Numbered from the stretch's first letter, positions 51,805-62,314 are shown. The stretch: 64,000 nt of DNA from Streptomyces tuirus (GCA_018195615.1 JAGTPG010000001.1:1240001-1304000); one strand, 5' to 3'. A program made the numbers and translations. The notes: generated from the letters alone by a model not told the origin.

Positions 51805-52764
51805 TCATGGGTGTCGGATGCCGGGCAGTTCGTCGACGGCGCGCAGGACGTCCTCCGGGGTGATGCGCAGCAGCGCGGGGTCGGGTCGGCGGCCGTGCGG
51901 GTCGCCTTCCGGGCCGTACCACAGCGCGCGGTGGCGTGGACTGTCCGGCGGGCCCCAGCGGCTCGGCGGGACCGGGCCGAAGAGGGTGACGGAGCGCGTG
52001 GCGTGGGCGACGGCGAGGTGGGCGACGCCGGTGTCGCCGCTGATCACGACGTGCGCGTCGGCGACGAGGGCGGCCAGCCGGCCGAAGGGCAGACCGCCGC
52101 CGAACACGTCCGTGTCGGGCAGCCCTGTCCGCTTGGCGAGCCGGGCCACGAGGTCGCCCTCGTCCGCCCTCCGGTGACGACGACGCGCAGGCCCCGGGCC
52201 CGCAGTTCGGTCGCGACGGCCGCGTACCGCTCGACGGCCAGCAGCGGGCGGGTGACCCGGCACCGGGGTGCAGCACGACCGCGCCGGGTGCCGGGAGGCG
52301 GTGCGGGGGCGGGGCAGGTACACGTCGGCCGGGTCGGCGTCGATGCCGTACGCCTGGAGCAGCCGGCACCAGCGGTCGCGTTCGTGTTCCTCCGCGTACC
52401 AGGGCGGGCCGTCGATCCCGGGCGTGCCGGGGTGGGCGAAGGCGAGCAGCTTCAGCGGGCGCAGGCCCATGAGCAGCCGGTGGCTCGGCGGGCCGTTGCC
52501 GTGCAGGTCGACGGCGACGTCCGGTGGGGGCCCGCTCCAGTCGAGCGCGTCCGGCACCTCGCGCCCCGGTGCGGAGGCGGGCAGCAACCGGTCCACGGCT
52601 CCCGTCACCGCCGCGACCGGTTCGAGTTCGGCGGGCGCGGCCAGTACGAGTTCATGGTCGGGGTAGGCCCGCCGCAGGCCCCGCAGCGCCGGGACACCGG
52701 CGAGGAGGTCGCCGAGGCCGAGGGCGCGCAGGACGAGCAGGCGGGGTGACTCGGGGCGCGTCAT
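51805..52764 (-). CDS. GT9 ADP-heptosyltransferase-like, three one-base frameshifts
   Basis: A protein of about 320 aa. It begins LLVLRALGLGDLLAGVPALR (the GT9 N-terminal strand) and has the C-terminal donor-site block VISGDTGVAHLAVAHATRSV and TLFGPVPPSRWGPP, typical of heptosyltransferases that use ADP-heptose. The centre (VVLHPGAGSPARCWP) is scrambled by three single-base losses, at 52305-52314, about 52235-52239 and 52167-52169, which together restore the original frame so the gene stays open as a chimeric reading frame. The start overlaps the hldE stop (ATGA). It directly follows the heptose-nucleotide genes, supporting heptose as the donor. Confidence 0.87.
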   Translation of the reverse strand: MTRPESPRLLVLRALGLGDLLAGVPALRGLRRAYPDHELVLAAPAELEPVAAVTGAVDRLLPASAPGREVPDALDWSGPPPDVAVDLHGNGPPSHRLLMGLRPLKLLAFAHPGTPGIDGPPWYAEEHERDRWCRLLQAYGIDADPADVYLPRPRTASRHPARSCCTPVPGHPPAAGRRAVRGRRDRTAGPGPARRRHRRADEGDLVARLAKRTGLPDTDVFGGGLPFGRLAALVADAHVVISGDTGVAHLAVAHATRSVTLFGPVPPSRWGPPDSPRHRALWYGPEGDPHGRRPDPALLRITPEDVLRAVDELPGIRHP

Positions 52765-54125
52765 CGCGCGCCCTCCGCCGCCCGTGCCATCAACGCCGTC
52801 GAGGAGCGGCCGTCGAGGTAGGGCAGGAGGACGGCCTGGCCGCCCCACTTCTGGAGGAGGGCGGCTTCCGGGAGGTCGGCCGCCGCGTAGTCGCCGCCCT
52901 TGACCCAGACGTCGGGGCGCAGGTCGGCCAGGAGGCGTTCCGGTGTGTCCTCGTCGAAGACGGCGACCGCGTCGACGCAGGCCAGGGCCCGCAGGACCCG
53001 GACGCGGTCGGCGAGCGGGGTGACCGGCCGGCCTTCGCCCTTGCGGCGCCGGACCGAGGCGTCGGAGTTGACGCAGACGACCAGGCAGTCGCCGAGCCGC
53101 CGCGCGGCCTGGAGCAGGCCGACGTGGCCGGCGTGCAGCAGGTCGAAGCAGCCGCCGGCGGCGACGACCGTGCCGTGCGCGGCCCGGACCCTCGCGGCCA
53201 GGGCGTTCGGGTCGTCGTCGGCGGGCGGGGGTCCCGGTTCGGCGTCCGCGCTCGGTACCGCCGCCGCCCCGCCCGCGGCGACGAACCCGCTCGCGGCGGC
53301 CACGGCTCCCTCGACGGCCTCGGCGACCAGCGCACCGTCGGCGAGCAGCCCGGCCGCCGTCGCGGCGAACCGGTCCCCGGCGCCGCAGCTGTCGCCGTGG
53401 TGCGCGGCGGGCGCGGGGACGAGCAGCGGGTGCTCGCCGTAGGACAGCAGGGCGCCGCGCGCGCCGAGGGTGACCGCGACGGCGGCGGCCCGCCAGTGCC
53501 GCACGAGTGCGGCGGCGCTGTGCGCGGCGGCGTGCAGGTCCCGGCGCGGTGTCCCGTCCTGCGGGGCGAGGCCGTGGGCCTCCTTCTCGGCCGGGGTCAC
53601 CAGCCGGGTGCCGGGCACGGGCGGACCGCCACGCGGGTGCGGGTCCCAGACCAGCGGAGGGCGGGCGGCGAGGACGTCGCGGAGGGCGTCGGCCGTGCCG
53701 CGGCCGTAGTCGGAGACCAGGACGGCGTGCGCGGAGCGGACGGCCTCGCGGGCGGCGTCGGTGGCCTCGCGGGCGCGGCCGGCGCCGCGGTCCAGACGGA
53801 CCACCGGGCGGTCCTGGGCGAGGACGCGGGTCTTCTCGGACAGGGGGCCGGTCAGCGGCAGGGGGATGAGGGTGAGCCAGGGTTCCAGGAGGCGGCGCAG
53901 CGCGTGACTGGCCGGGTCGTCGCCCACCCCCGCGACCAGCGTGACGTCCCGGCCGTCGCGGGCCGCGAGGTACGCGGCGAGCGCCGCGCCACCGGGCCGC
54001 GTCCGCTCCCCGCAGTCGTCGACGACCGGCACGGGCGCGTCCGGCGCGAGCCGCTCCGCGCGGCCGGTCAGATCCCGGTCCAGCAGGGCGTCACCCACCA
54101 CGACCAGCGGTGTCTTGCCGTTCAT
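52761..54125 (-). CDS. hldE: Bifunctional heptose-7-phosphate kinase / heptose-1-phosphate adenylyltransferase
   Basis: A 454-aa fusion. The N-terminal PfkB/ribokinase domain (VVVGDALLDRDLTGRAERL; catalytic GDSCGAGDRFAATAAGLL) phosphorylates D-glycero-D-manno-heptose 7-phosphate. The C-terminal nucleotidyltransferase domain (AAGGCFDLLHAGHVGLLQAA, with HxGH as HAGH) makes ADP-heptose. A further conserved piece is VKGGDYAAADLPEA. Together with GmhA and GmhB in this operon it completes ADP-D-glycero-beta-D-manno-heptose synthesis. The ATG at 54125 has an excellent AGGAGGTGA. The spacing from gmhA is 1 nt. Confidence 0.94.
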   Translation of the reverse strand: MNGKTPLVVVGDALLDRDLTGRAERLAPDAPVPVVDDCGERTRPGGAALAAYLAARDGRDVTLVAGVGDDPASHALRRLLEPWLTLIPLPLTGPLSEKTRVLAQDRPVVRLDRGAGRAREATDAAREAVRSAHAVLVSDYGRGTADALRDVLAARPPLVWDPHPRGGPPVPGTRLVTPAEKEAHGLAPQDGTPRRDLHAAAHSAAALVRHWRAAAVAVTLGARGALLSYGEHPLLVPAPAAHHGDSCGAGDRFAATAAGLLADGALVAEAVEGAVAAASGFVAAGGAAAVPSADAEPGPPPADDDPNALAARVRAAHGTVVAAGGCFDLLHAGHVGLLQAARRLGDCLVVCVNSDASVRRRKGEGRPVTPLADRVRVLRALACVDAVAVFDEDTPERLLADLRPDVWVKGGDYAAADLPEAALLQKWGGQAVLLPYLDGRSSTALMARAAEGAR

Positions 54126-54126
54126 G

Positions 54127-54729
54127 TCACCTCCTGCCGTCGCCGTCGCGCCGGCCACCGCGTTCCACCGCCGCGTCGAACGCCGCACACACCATGTGCA
54201 CCGCGACCAGGTGCAGTTCCTGCACGGTCGCCGCCGTCGGCGCCTCGACGCACAGGTACTCGTCGCTGCCCGCCATCAGCGGGTTGGGGGCGCAGCCGGT
54301 GAGGGCCCACACGCGTACCCCGGCCGCCCGGGCGGCGTCCGCGGCGGACAGCAGGTTGGCGCTGGCACCGCTGGTGGACAGCAGCATCAGGACGTCGCCT
54401 CGGCGGCCGTGGGCGCGGACCTGGCGGGCGAACACCTCGTCCACGCCGTAGTCGTTGGCGATGGCGGTGGTGCTGGAGGTGTCGGCGTGCAGGGCGAGCG
54501 CGGAGAACGGCGGCCGGTCGTCGCGGTAGCGGCCGACGAGTTCGGCGGTCAGGTGCTGGGCCTGCGCGGCGCTGCCGCCGTTGCCCGCTGCCAGCAGCCG
54601 GCCGCCGCCGGTGAGGACGGCCGCCAGGCGCTCGCCCCACCGCTCGGTGATGTGCGCCGAGCCGCGGAACGCGGTCAGGGCGTCCTGGAGTTCGTCGCAG
54701 TGCCCGGTGACGGGCGGGTGCACGGTCAT
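54127..54729 (-). CDS. gmhA: Phosphoheptose isomerase (SIS domain)
   Basis: A 200-aa SIS-domain enzyme converting sedoheptulose 7-phosphate to D-glycero-D-manno-heptose 7-phosphate, the first step of heptose-nucleotide synthesis. It shows AAGNGGSAAQAQHLTAELVG and LLSTSGASANLL, and IANDYGVDEVFARQV, which match GmhA. A good AAGGAGG precedes the ATG; its start overlaps the upstream glycosyltransferase stop by one base (TGATG). The placement before hldE fits the pathway. Confidence 0.92.
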   Translation of the reverse strand: MTVHPPVTGHCDELQDALTAFRGSAHITERWGERLAAVLTGGGRLLAAGNGGSAAQAQHLTAELVGRYRDDRPPFSALALHADTSSTTAIANDYGVDEVFARQVRAHGRRGDVLMLLSTSGASANLLSAADAARAAGVRVWALTGCAPNPLMAGSDEYLCVEAPTAATVQELHLVAVHMVCAAFDAAVERGGRRDGDGRR

Positions 54730-55946
54730 CACGCCACCTCCTTCTGCTGTGCGTGTCCGGCGAGGACCTGACGGTGGACCTGCTCCACGCCGTCGGCGAC
54801 GCGCCGCCAGGTGTAGTGGGTGAGGACGCGTTCCCGTCCGGCCGTGCCGTAGCGGCGGCGCAGTGCTTCGTGGTCGAGGAGTTCGCGTACGGCGGCGGCG
54901 ACCGACTCGGGGTCCTGCGGCGGGACGAGCCGGCCGGTGGTGCCGTCGGCGACGCTGTCGCGGTGGCCGCCGACGTCGGTGGCGACGACCGGCACGCCGC
55001 AGGCCATCGCCTCCAGCGGCACGATGCCGAACGGCTCGTAGACCGGGGTGCACAGCACCAGGTCCGCGCTGCCGATCAGGGCGGGCATGGCGGCCGGGTC
55101 GACCGCGCCGAGCATCCGGACCCGGTCGGCCACGCCGGCGCTCCGCGCGAGCCGCCGCAGCCGCCGCGCCTCGGGGTCGTCGGCGAGCAGGCCGGCGTCG
55201 GGACCGCCCGCGACGACGAGTTCGGTGTCCGGGATCCGGGCGAGCGCCCGGACGGCCTGGTCGTAGCCCTTGCGCGGGACGAGCCGGCCGCAGGCGAGCA
55301 GCCGGTGCCGGGCACGGCGTTCCGGGACGCCGTCGGGCGGTACGCCGGGCCGGAACTGCCCGGCGTCGACCCCGCAGGGCACCACGGACACCTGCCGGCG
55401 CTGCACGCCCATCTCGGCCAGTTCGTGCACCTCGTCGGTGCAGGTGGCGAGGACCCGGGCGCAGCCGCGGCCGATCTGCCGTTCGATGCCGACGCGTTCG
55501 GGCGGGCTGGTGTCGAGCCGGCCCTGGTGGCGGCGCTTGACGGTGCCGAGGGCGTGGAAGGTCTGCACCACGGGCACGCCGTGCGGGTGGGCGCCGATCC
55601 GGGAGGCCATGCCGGACATCCAGAAGTGGGCGTGGGCCACATCGGGCCGTGTCCGGGCCCAGGCGCGGGCCAGCCAGGCGCCGAAGGCGGGCATGTACGG
55701 GAACAGTTCGTCCTTGGGGACGGCCTGGGCCGGTCCGGCCGGGACGTGCTCGACGACGGCGCCGCCGGGCAGCGGCACCCGGTCGGGCAGGTCGGCCGCG
55801 TCGCGGCGGGTGTAGACGGTCACGTCGTGGCCGCGCCGCGCCAGTTCCTCGCTCAGGCGGGCCACGTACACGTTCTGGCCGCCGGCGTCGACGCCGCCGA
55901 GCGCGGCGAGCGGGCTCGCGTGCTCGGAGACCATGGCGATCCTCAT
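54729..55946 (-). CDS. GT4 glycosyltransferase
   Basis: A 405-aa GT-B retaining glycosyltransferase. The N-terminal domain reads MVSEHASPLAALGGVDAGGQ followed by NVYVARLSEELARRGHDVTV. The C-terminal domain carries RLVPRKGYDQAVRALARIPD and the donor-site EPFGIVPLEAMACGVPVVAT with the EX7E motif. The N-terminus resembles actinobacterial GT4 proteins of the sucrose-synthase/MshA-like group. The start overlaps the next upstream gene by 4 nt. The acceptor is probably the heptose glycan. Confidence 0.92.
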   Translation of the reverse strand: MRIAMVSEHASPLAALGGVDAGGQNVYVARLSEELARRGHDVTVYTRRDAADLPDRVPLPGGAVVEHVPAGPAQAVPKDELFPYMPAFGAWLARAWARTRPDVAHAHFWMSGMASRIGAHPHGVPVVQTFHALGTVKRRHQGRLDTSPPERVGIERQIGRGCARVLATCTDEVHELAEMGVQRRQVSVVPCGVDAGQFRPGVPPDGVPERRARHRLLACGRLVPRKGYDQAVRALARIPDTELVVAGGPDAGLLADDPEARRLRRLARSAGVADRVRMLGAVDPAAMPALIGSADLVLCTPVYEPFGIVPLEAMACGVPVVATDVGGHRDSVADGTTGRLVPPQDPESVAAAVRELLDHEALRRRYGTAGRERVLTHYTWRRVADGVEQVHRQVLAGHAQQKEVA

Positions 55947-56892
55947 CGGGCCACCTCCTTCAGCAGCCGCTCCCAGTCGTCCAGGAAGCGGGACAGCCCG
56001 TAGCGGGCGAGCGCCGCCGCCCGTGCTCCTTCTCCGACCATGCGCGCGTGCAGCGGGTCGGCCATGAAGTCCCGTACGGCGTCGGTCAGTTCCTCGATCC
56101 GGTTGGAGACCACTCCGGCGCCGGGCGGTACGGCCTCGGTGACCTCGGTGGTGGCGAGCGCGACCACGGGCATGCCCAGGTGCATGGCCTCCAGCAGGGA
56201 CAGGCCGAGGGAGGTCCAGCGGACGGGGTGGACGTAGACGCGGCGGCGTGCCATCGCCGTGTGGAGTCCGGCCTGGGTGAGTTCGTGGGAGCGGCAGCGG
56301 TCGCCGGGGATGCCGAGCCGGTCCGCGAGCCCCTCGGTGCCCATGCCGAAGACGTCCAGCGGGGCGGCCTCGGCGAAGGCCGGCAGCAGGTCGGTGCCGG
56401 TGGTACGGCCGCGCCGCAGCGGCTCGTTGACGGCGACGGCGGCGCGTTCCAGCTCCCCGGTCCACAGCGGCCCGGGGTCGACGATGCCGTGCTCGATGAC
56501 GGTGCTCGGCACGGAACCGGCGTCCCACATCAGCCGGTTGAAGTGCGTGACGTGGACGAGGGTGACGCCGGGGATGCCGGCTGCGGGGTGGCGGGTGTCG
56601 GGCACGTCACCGTGCGGGGCGTTGTGCTCCAGGTACACCAGCGGCGGGCGGCGGCCCAGCCACCGGTCGACCAGGGCGAGTTCGTGCGGGCGCTGCAGCA
56701 CGACGAGGTCGATGTCCTCGTCCCGCAGCCGCTCCGGCGGCACCTCGACGACGGAGTCGGGCCAGTCCCAGGTGCGGGCGCGGCCGAGTCCGTCGGGCCG
56801 CGGTCGGGGGTGACGGGGACCACGTAGGTGTGCGGGCCCTGCACGAAGGCCGTGGTCCACGACCCGTGCACATGCCAGATGAGGATCCTCAT
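55943..56892 (-). CDS. GT4-like glycosyltransferase, one-base frameshift
   Basis: About 316 aa when one base is restored near 56793-56797. The N-terminus reads MRILIWHVHGSWTTAFVQG and PHTYVVPVTPDRGP, then continues in the other frame with WPDSVVEVPPERLRDEDIDL. The C-terminal donor domain has YVHPVRWTSLGLSLLEAMHL and GMPVVALATTEVTEAVPP. This N-terminal opening is typical of a group of Streptomyces GT-B enzymes in such clusters. ATG at 56892 overlaps the GT9 stop. The sugar is unknown. Confidence 0.86.
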
Positions 56893-57876
56893 GCCTCCCC
56901 CCTCAGCTTCTCGACGGCGGTCACCACGTCGTGCGGGGTGACGGTGTCCAGGCACGGATGGCCGGGCACGGGACACTCCCTGGCCCTGCTGTCCGCGCAC
57001 GGCGCCTCCTGGTCGCCGAGCAGCACGTACGGGACGCCGTACGGCCGCCAGCGTTCGGCCGGGACGACCGGCGCGAACAGGGACACGACCGGGGTGCCGA
57101 CGGCGGCGGCGAGGTGGGCGGGTCCGGTGTTGCCGGTGACGACGACGGCGGCGCCCGCGAGGACGCCGCTCAGTTCCGCGGCCCGGTGCGGCCGCCGAGG
57201 TCGAGGGCGTGCGAGCCGGCGACGTACGCGGTGAGGTCGCTCTCCCCGCGCCGCCGGTCACCACCACGCGGTGGCCGGCGGCGGCCAGTTCGCGTGCCGC
57301 CTCGGCACAGCGCTCGGGGCTCCAGGCGCGGGCGGGGACGCTGGCGCCGGGGTGCAGGACGACGTACGGCTCCGGGCCGGTGAGCCCGGCGGTGGCGGGC
57401 GGCGGGAGCACCCGCAGCCGGCCGTCGTCGGCCGGCGGGAACTCGGCGGCCCCGGCGAGGTCCAGCGCGGCCTCGGCCTCGTGGGCGTGCGGCGCGCGGT
57501 GGTGGCGTACGTCGAGGAGGGAGCCGGGGTAGTCCTCGCTGTCGGCGGCGATGAAGCCGACGCCGGCCAGGCGCAGCAGCAGGGCGGCGGGCAGCGGCGA
57601 CTGGTGGAAGGAGGTGAGGATCAGCGCGGTGTCGGCGTCGATCGTGTCGATGAGCTGTTCGACCTCGCCGCGGCCGACGGGCGGCGGTGTGAAGCCCACC
57701 CAGGGCGCGTCCCACACGAGGATGTCGTCGACGCCCGGCAGCAGCCCGGCGGCGGGCGCGCCACGCGGTCCGCACAGCAGGGTGACGGTGTCGGCGCGGG
57801 CGGCGACGGCGCGGACGGCGGGCCCGGCGAGCAGGACGTCGCCGAAGCTGTCGAGACGGGTGACGAGCGCCTTCAC
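56889..57876 (-). CDS. GT9 ADP-heptosyltransferase-like, two one-base frameshifts
   Basis: About 330 aa after restoring bases at 57243-57246 and 57182-57184. It begins VKALVTRLDSFGDVLLAGPA, has YVVLHPGASVPARAWSPERC and, after the breaks, VVVTGNTGPAHLAAAVGTPV, then VSLFAPVVPAERWRPYGVP, the heptosyltransferase signature blocks. The GTG at 57876 follows GGGGAGGTG. With the second GT9 at 51805 it provides two heptosyltransferases, suggesting more than one heptose in the product. The start overlaps the gmhB stop (GTGA). Confidence 0.88.
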
Positions 57877-58469
57877 CGGCACCTCCCCTGCCCGGGGCCG
57901 GTGAAGGCCTCCTGGATGGGCCGCTCGTCGACGAGGACGCGGCCCTGCGGCACTCCGTCCAGCACGGCGCGGACGGCTGTCATCAGGTCGGGGGCGACGT
58001 GGTCGGCCGCCGCGGTCTCCTCGGGTCGGGTCCGCGCGTTGGGGACGAGGATGCCGTGGGCGCCGGCCCGGCGGGCGGCCTCCACGTCGGCGCCGATGTC
58101 GCCGACGACGACCAGGTCGGTGGGGTTCGTGCAGATGCGTCCGGCAGCCCACAGCACCATGCCGGGCTGAGGTTTGCGGCAGTGGCAGCCGTCGTCGGGG
58201 CCGTGCGGGCAGACGGCGAACACCTCGAAGGGGCCGAGGAGTTCGTCGACGCGGTGGTTGACGCGGCGGACGTCGGATTCGGTGAGCAGTCCGCGCGCGA
58301 CACCGGACTGGTTGGTGACGACGCCCGTGCGGACGCCGCCCGCGCGCAGCAGGCCGAGCGCCTCCCGGGCGCCCTCGACGGGGCGTACGCGATCCGGGTC
58401 GCCGTTGTAGGGGACGTCCTCCACGAGGGTGCCGTCGCGGTCGAACAGCACGGCCTTGACCGGGCTCAT
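57873..58469 (-). CDS. gmhB: D-glycero-D-manno-heptose 1,7-bisphosphate phosphatase (HAD)
   Basis: A 198-aa HAD phosphatase with the nucleophile motif FDRDGTLVED (DxDGT), the TNQSGVARG loop, and a zinc-binding cysteine cluster (CPHGPDDGCHCRKPQPGM) characteristic of GmhB. It removes the 7-phosphate (or the second phosphate) before adenylyl transfer. Histidinol-phosphate phosphatases share the fold; the surrounding gmhA/hldE genes decide the call. Start overlaps the upstream GT2 stop by 4 nt. Confidence 0.92.
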   Translation of the reverse strand: MSPVKAVLFDRDGTLVEDVPYNGDPDRVRPVEGAREALGLLRAGGVRTGVVTNQSGVARGLLTESDVRRVNHRVDELLGPFEVFAVCPHGPDDGCHCRKPQPGMVLWAAGRICTNPTDLVVVGDIGADVEAARRAGAHGILVPNARTRPEETAAADHVAPDLMTAVRAVLDGVPQGRVLVDERPIQEAFTGPGQGRCR

Positions 58470-59464
58470 CGCGCCACCTCCTGCCAGGCGGGGGCGTGGC
58501 GGTGGCGCAGGGCGCCGGTCAGCCGGTGCCAGGTCGCGGCGGGCGGGATGAGCACGCTGGTCGCGAGCATGGTCGTCACCTCGTCGCGGGTGCGTGGCCC
58601 GGGGGCGATGCGGGCCCGGGCGAACTCGGCCGTGCCGGCCGCCCAGCCGAGCGCGCAGGCCGTGGCGGCCCGGCCGTGCCCGGTGGCGGCGAGTGCGCAG
58701 GCGGCGACGCCCGCGGTGGTGATCGCGGCGTGCTTGCGGATCCGGCCGCGCGGCGCGACCGCCTTGTCCCACCAGTCGGGTCCGTGCAGTTGCCGCATGA
58801 GGGCGTCGTCGGCGTTGCCGCGCTGCTGGCGCAGCGACACCCAGCGGGAGGCGGGGCGCACGGGGTGGCGGGTGGTGCGGCGGCCCTGCCGGATGCGCCA
58901 GCCCGCGTCGAGGACGCGCAGTGCGAGGTCGGCGTCCTCGCGGAAGGCGCGCCGGAAGCGTTCGTCGAAGCCGCCGACCTGCTTGAGGGCCTCCGTACGG
59001 TAGGCCATGTCGGCGGTGATCCAGTGGGCCCGGGCGAGTCCGGCGGTGCCGCGTTCCCAGTCGGTGGCGCGGCGCTCGCCGGGCAGGGGTACGGCGATGA
59101 CGCCCTGGACGCCCGCGATGTCGGGGGACGCCTCGGCGAGGTCCTCGGCCAGTTGCTCGCACCAGAAGGGCCCGACCTGGACGTCGTCGTCGAGGAACAC
59201 GGTCCACGGCGCGGTCACGGCGCGCAGCCCGGTGTTGCGGGCGGCGGCGGGCCCACGACCGCCGCCGCCCAGCACGGTGGTGCGTTCCCGCAGGTCGCCG
59301 AGGACGCTCAGCGGGTGCTCCAGCCCGTCCGGTTCGGGGTCGGGCCGGTCGTCGACGAGGACGATCTGCTCGGGGCGCGGTCCGGTCGCGGCGGCGAGCG
59401 CCGCGAGACAGTCGGCGAGGGTGTCCCGGACGAGGGTGGGGATCACGACGGCGTACGAGGTCAT
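58466..59464 (-). CDS. GT2 glycosyltransferase
   Basis: A 332-aa GT-A enzyme. It has SYAVVIPTLVRDTLADCLAA, the acceptor/donor loop IVLVDDRPDPEP and the DxD motif WTVFLDDDVQVGPFWCEQL, followed by a helical C-terminal half (AAITTAGVAACALAATGHGR; weakly hydrophobic, so possibly membrane-associated). It is the second gene of the heptose operon, between the carbamoyltransferase and gmhB, with 4-nt overlaps on both sides. Confidence 0.9.
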   Translation of the reverse strand: MTSYAVVIPTLVRDTLADCLAALAAATGPRPEQIVLVDDRPDPEPDGLEHPLSVLGDLRERTTVLGGGGRGPAAARNTGLRAVTAPWTVFLDDDVQVGPFWCEQLAEDLAEASPDIAGVQGVIAVPLPGERRATDWERGTAGLARAHWITADMAYRTEALKQVGGFDERFRRAFREDADLALRVLDAGWRIRQGRRTTRHPVRPASRWVSLRQQRGNADDALMRQLHGPDWWDKAVAPRGRIRKHAAITTAGVAACALAATGHGRAATACALGWAAGTAEFARARIAPGPRTRDEVTTMLATSVLIPPAATWHRLTGALRHRHAPAWQEVAR

Positions 59465-61107
59465 GCGGCGCTCCTCCCTCCGGCGAACGCCCGCCCCCGG
59501 CGGACCGCGTACGGCCCGATGGCCAGCAGGTCGACGGGCGCGGAGCCGAAGCACTCCAGGGCGTCGCGCGGGTCGTCGACCATGGGCCGGCCCGCGGTGT
59601 TGAGGCTGGTGTTGACGACCACGGGCAGTCCGGTGCGCCGCTCGAAGGCGTGCAGCATCCGCGCCACCAGTGGTTCCCGCCGTTCCTCGACGGTCTGGAT
59701 GCGGGCGGTGCCGTCGACGTGCACGACGGCGGGGATGCGGTCCCGCCACTGCTGGGCGACGTCGTGCACGAACAGCATGTACGGGCTGGGCAGCGGGCCG
59801 CCGGAGAACAGGTCGGCGGCGCGGTCGGCGAGGACCATGGGAGCGACGGGCCGGAACTCCTCACGGCCCTTGACGTGGTTGAGGCGTTCCAGGTTCTCGG
59901 CTCGCCCGGGGTGGGCGAGCAGGGAGCGGTGCCCGAGGGCGCGCGGCCCGTACTCGCTGCGGCCCTGGAACCAGGCGACGACCCCGTCCTCGGCCAGTGT
60001 CTCGGCGACGGTCTCGGCGATGTCGTCGGGTGTCTCGTACGGGATCGCCGCCGTGTCCAGCCAGGCGCGCAGGTCGTCGTCGCTCCAGCCGCGGCCGAGG
60101 TCGGCGCCGGGCATGGGGTCGGGCTCTTCGGCGAGGTGCAGCGCCCCGCCGAGCGCGGTGCCGGCGTCCCCGGCGGCGGGCTGCACCCACACGTCCCGGT
60201 AGGGGCCCTTGGCCACGATCTTCGAGTTGGCGACGCAGTTGAGGGCGACGCCGCCGGCCATCGTGAGTGCCTCGCCGCCGGCCTCGCGGTGCAGCCAGTC
60301 GACGAGCTCCAGCAGGACCTCTTCGAGGACGGCCTGGGTGCCGGCGGCGAGGTCGGCGTGGTCCTGGTTCCAGGGTTCGCCCTTGGCGCGGGGCGGGGCG
60401 AAGGACGCCCAGTCGACGCCGTGGGCGCGGAAGCCGCCGTGGCCGGTGGGGTGGACGTACTGGCGCAGCCGGGGCAGGAAGCGGGGGGTGCCGTAGGAGG
60501 CGAGGGCCATCACCTTGTACTCGTCGCTGCTGCGCAGGAACCCGAGGTGTTCGGTGAGCTCCTCGTAGACCAGCCCGAGGGAGTCGGGCAGGGCCTGGGA
60601 GGCGAGGGTGTCGAGCTTGCCGTCGCGGTAGCGGCCGGCCAGGTGGGAGGCGGCCTCGCCGCGGCCGTCGAGGACGAGGACGGCGCTGTCGGGGTGCGGG
60701 GAGGCGGGCCCCGCGGAGGCGGCGTGGGCGACGTGGTGGGGGACGAAGACGACCCGCTCGGGGTCGAGTCCGGGCAGGGCCTCGGCGAGGAACTCGGGGG
60801 CGCGGCGCGCGTACTCCAGGCGCAGCGGGTCCCAGGGGTCGTCCAGGCCCATGTCGCGGGCGGGCCGGGCGAGCGTCGGGTCGAAGGAGTAGGTGACGGC
60901 GTCCAGCTCCGCCGGTCGTATGCCCGCCTGTTCCAGGCACCAGCGGGCGGACAGCTCGGGCAGCTCCCAGGCGGAGAACGGCAGCGGGCGCTTGCCGTGC
61001 TTGCGGCGGCTGAAGCGCTCTTCTTCGGTGGCCGCCACCGTCCTGCCGTCGACCACGAGGGCGGCGGCGGGGTCATGGAACAGGGCGTTGATACCGAGGA
61101 TGCGCAT
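59461..61107 (-). CDS. NodU/TobZ-type O-carbamoyltransferase
   Basis: A 548-aa carbamoyltransferase that uses carbamoyl phosphate and ATP to carbamoylate a sugar hydroxyl. The N-terminal metal/ATP domain shows ILGINALFHDPAAALVVDG, FVPHHVAHAASA with the metal-binding histidines, and TMAGGVALNCVANSKI; the C-terminal domain contains WFQGRSEYGPRALGHRSLLA and VVNTSLNTAGRPMVD. It is first in the eleven-gene operon. Heptose carbamoylation is known in some bacterial surface glycans and natural products, so the likely substrate is a heptose or neighbouring sugar of this operon; this is inference. Confidence 0.93.
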   Translation of the reverse strand: MRILGINALFHDPAAALVVDGRTVAATEEERFSRRKHGKRPLPFSAWELPELSARWCLEQAGIRPAELDAVTYSFDPTLARPARDMGLDDPWDPLRLEYARRAPEFLAEALPGLDPERVVFVPHHVAHAASAGPASPHPDSAVLVLDGRGEAASHLAGRYRDGKLDTLASQALPDSLGLVYEELTEHLGFLRSSDEYKVMALASYGTPRFLPRLRQYVHPTGHGGFRAHGVDWASFAPPRAKGEPWNQDHADLAAGTQAVLEEVLLELVDWLHREAGGEALTMAGGVALNCVANSKIVAKGPYRDVWVQPAAGDAGTALGGALHLAEEPDPMPGADLGRGWSDDDLRAWLDTAAIPYETPDDIAETVAETLAEDGVVAWFQGRSEYGPRALGHRSLLAHPGRAENLERLNHVKGREEFRPVAPMVLADRAADLFSGGPLPSPYMLFVHDVAQQWRDRIPAVVHVDGTARIQTVEERREPLVARMLHAFERRTGLPVVVNTSLNTAGRPMVDDPRDALECFGSAPVDLLAIGPYAVRRGRAFAGGRSAA

Positions 61108-61256
61108 GGGGGCTGTGCTCCGTCCCGTGAAGGGTGTGGCGACTACGGTTCTGGCGAGTGCCGCGGTGCAGCTGTCTCAAACAATTGGAGCCAACTGAGC
61201 GGAAATGGCCAGTTTTGTCACACCCTGTAGGCGGAGTGGGCCGCCTGGTGACCGGC

Positions 61257-62219
<963 letters not shown>

Positions 62220-62281
62220 GAGGCTCTCCCTCCACCGGGTTGCGTTCCGGCGGCGGGTAACCACTCGCAGAGCCGGGAACC

Positions 62282-62314
62282 CTATACACCCCATGTATAC
62301 ACTGTGTGTATAGT
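62282..62314. promoter_or_regulatory. Operator-like inverted repeats overlapping a -10 element
   Basis: CTATACAC (62282-62289) and GTGTATAG (62306-62313) form a perfect 8-bp inverted repeat around a second palindrome TGTATACA (62294-62301). The downstream arm overlaps TATAGT (62309-62314), a -10 whose predicted start of transcription is the A of the deacetylase ATG at 62321. Such nested TATAC sites resemble operators of GntR/YtrA-type repressors. The region also serves the divergent UDP-sugar enzyme gene. Confidence 0.6.
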
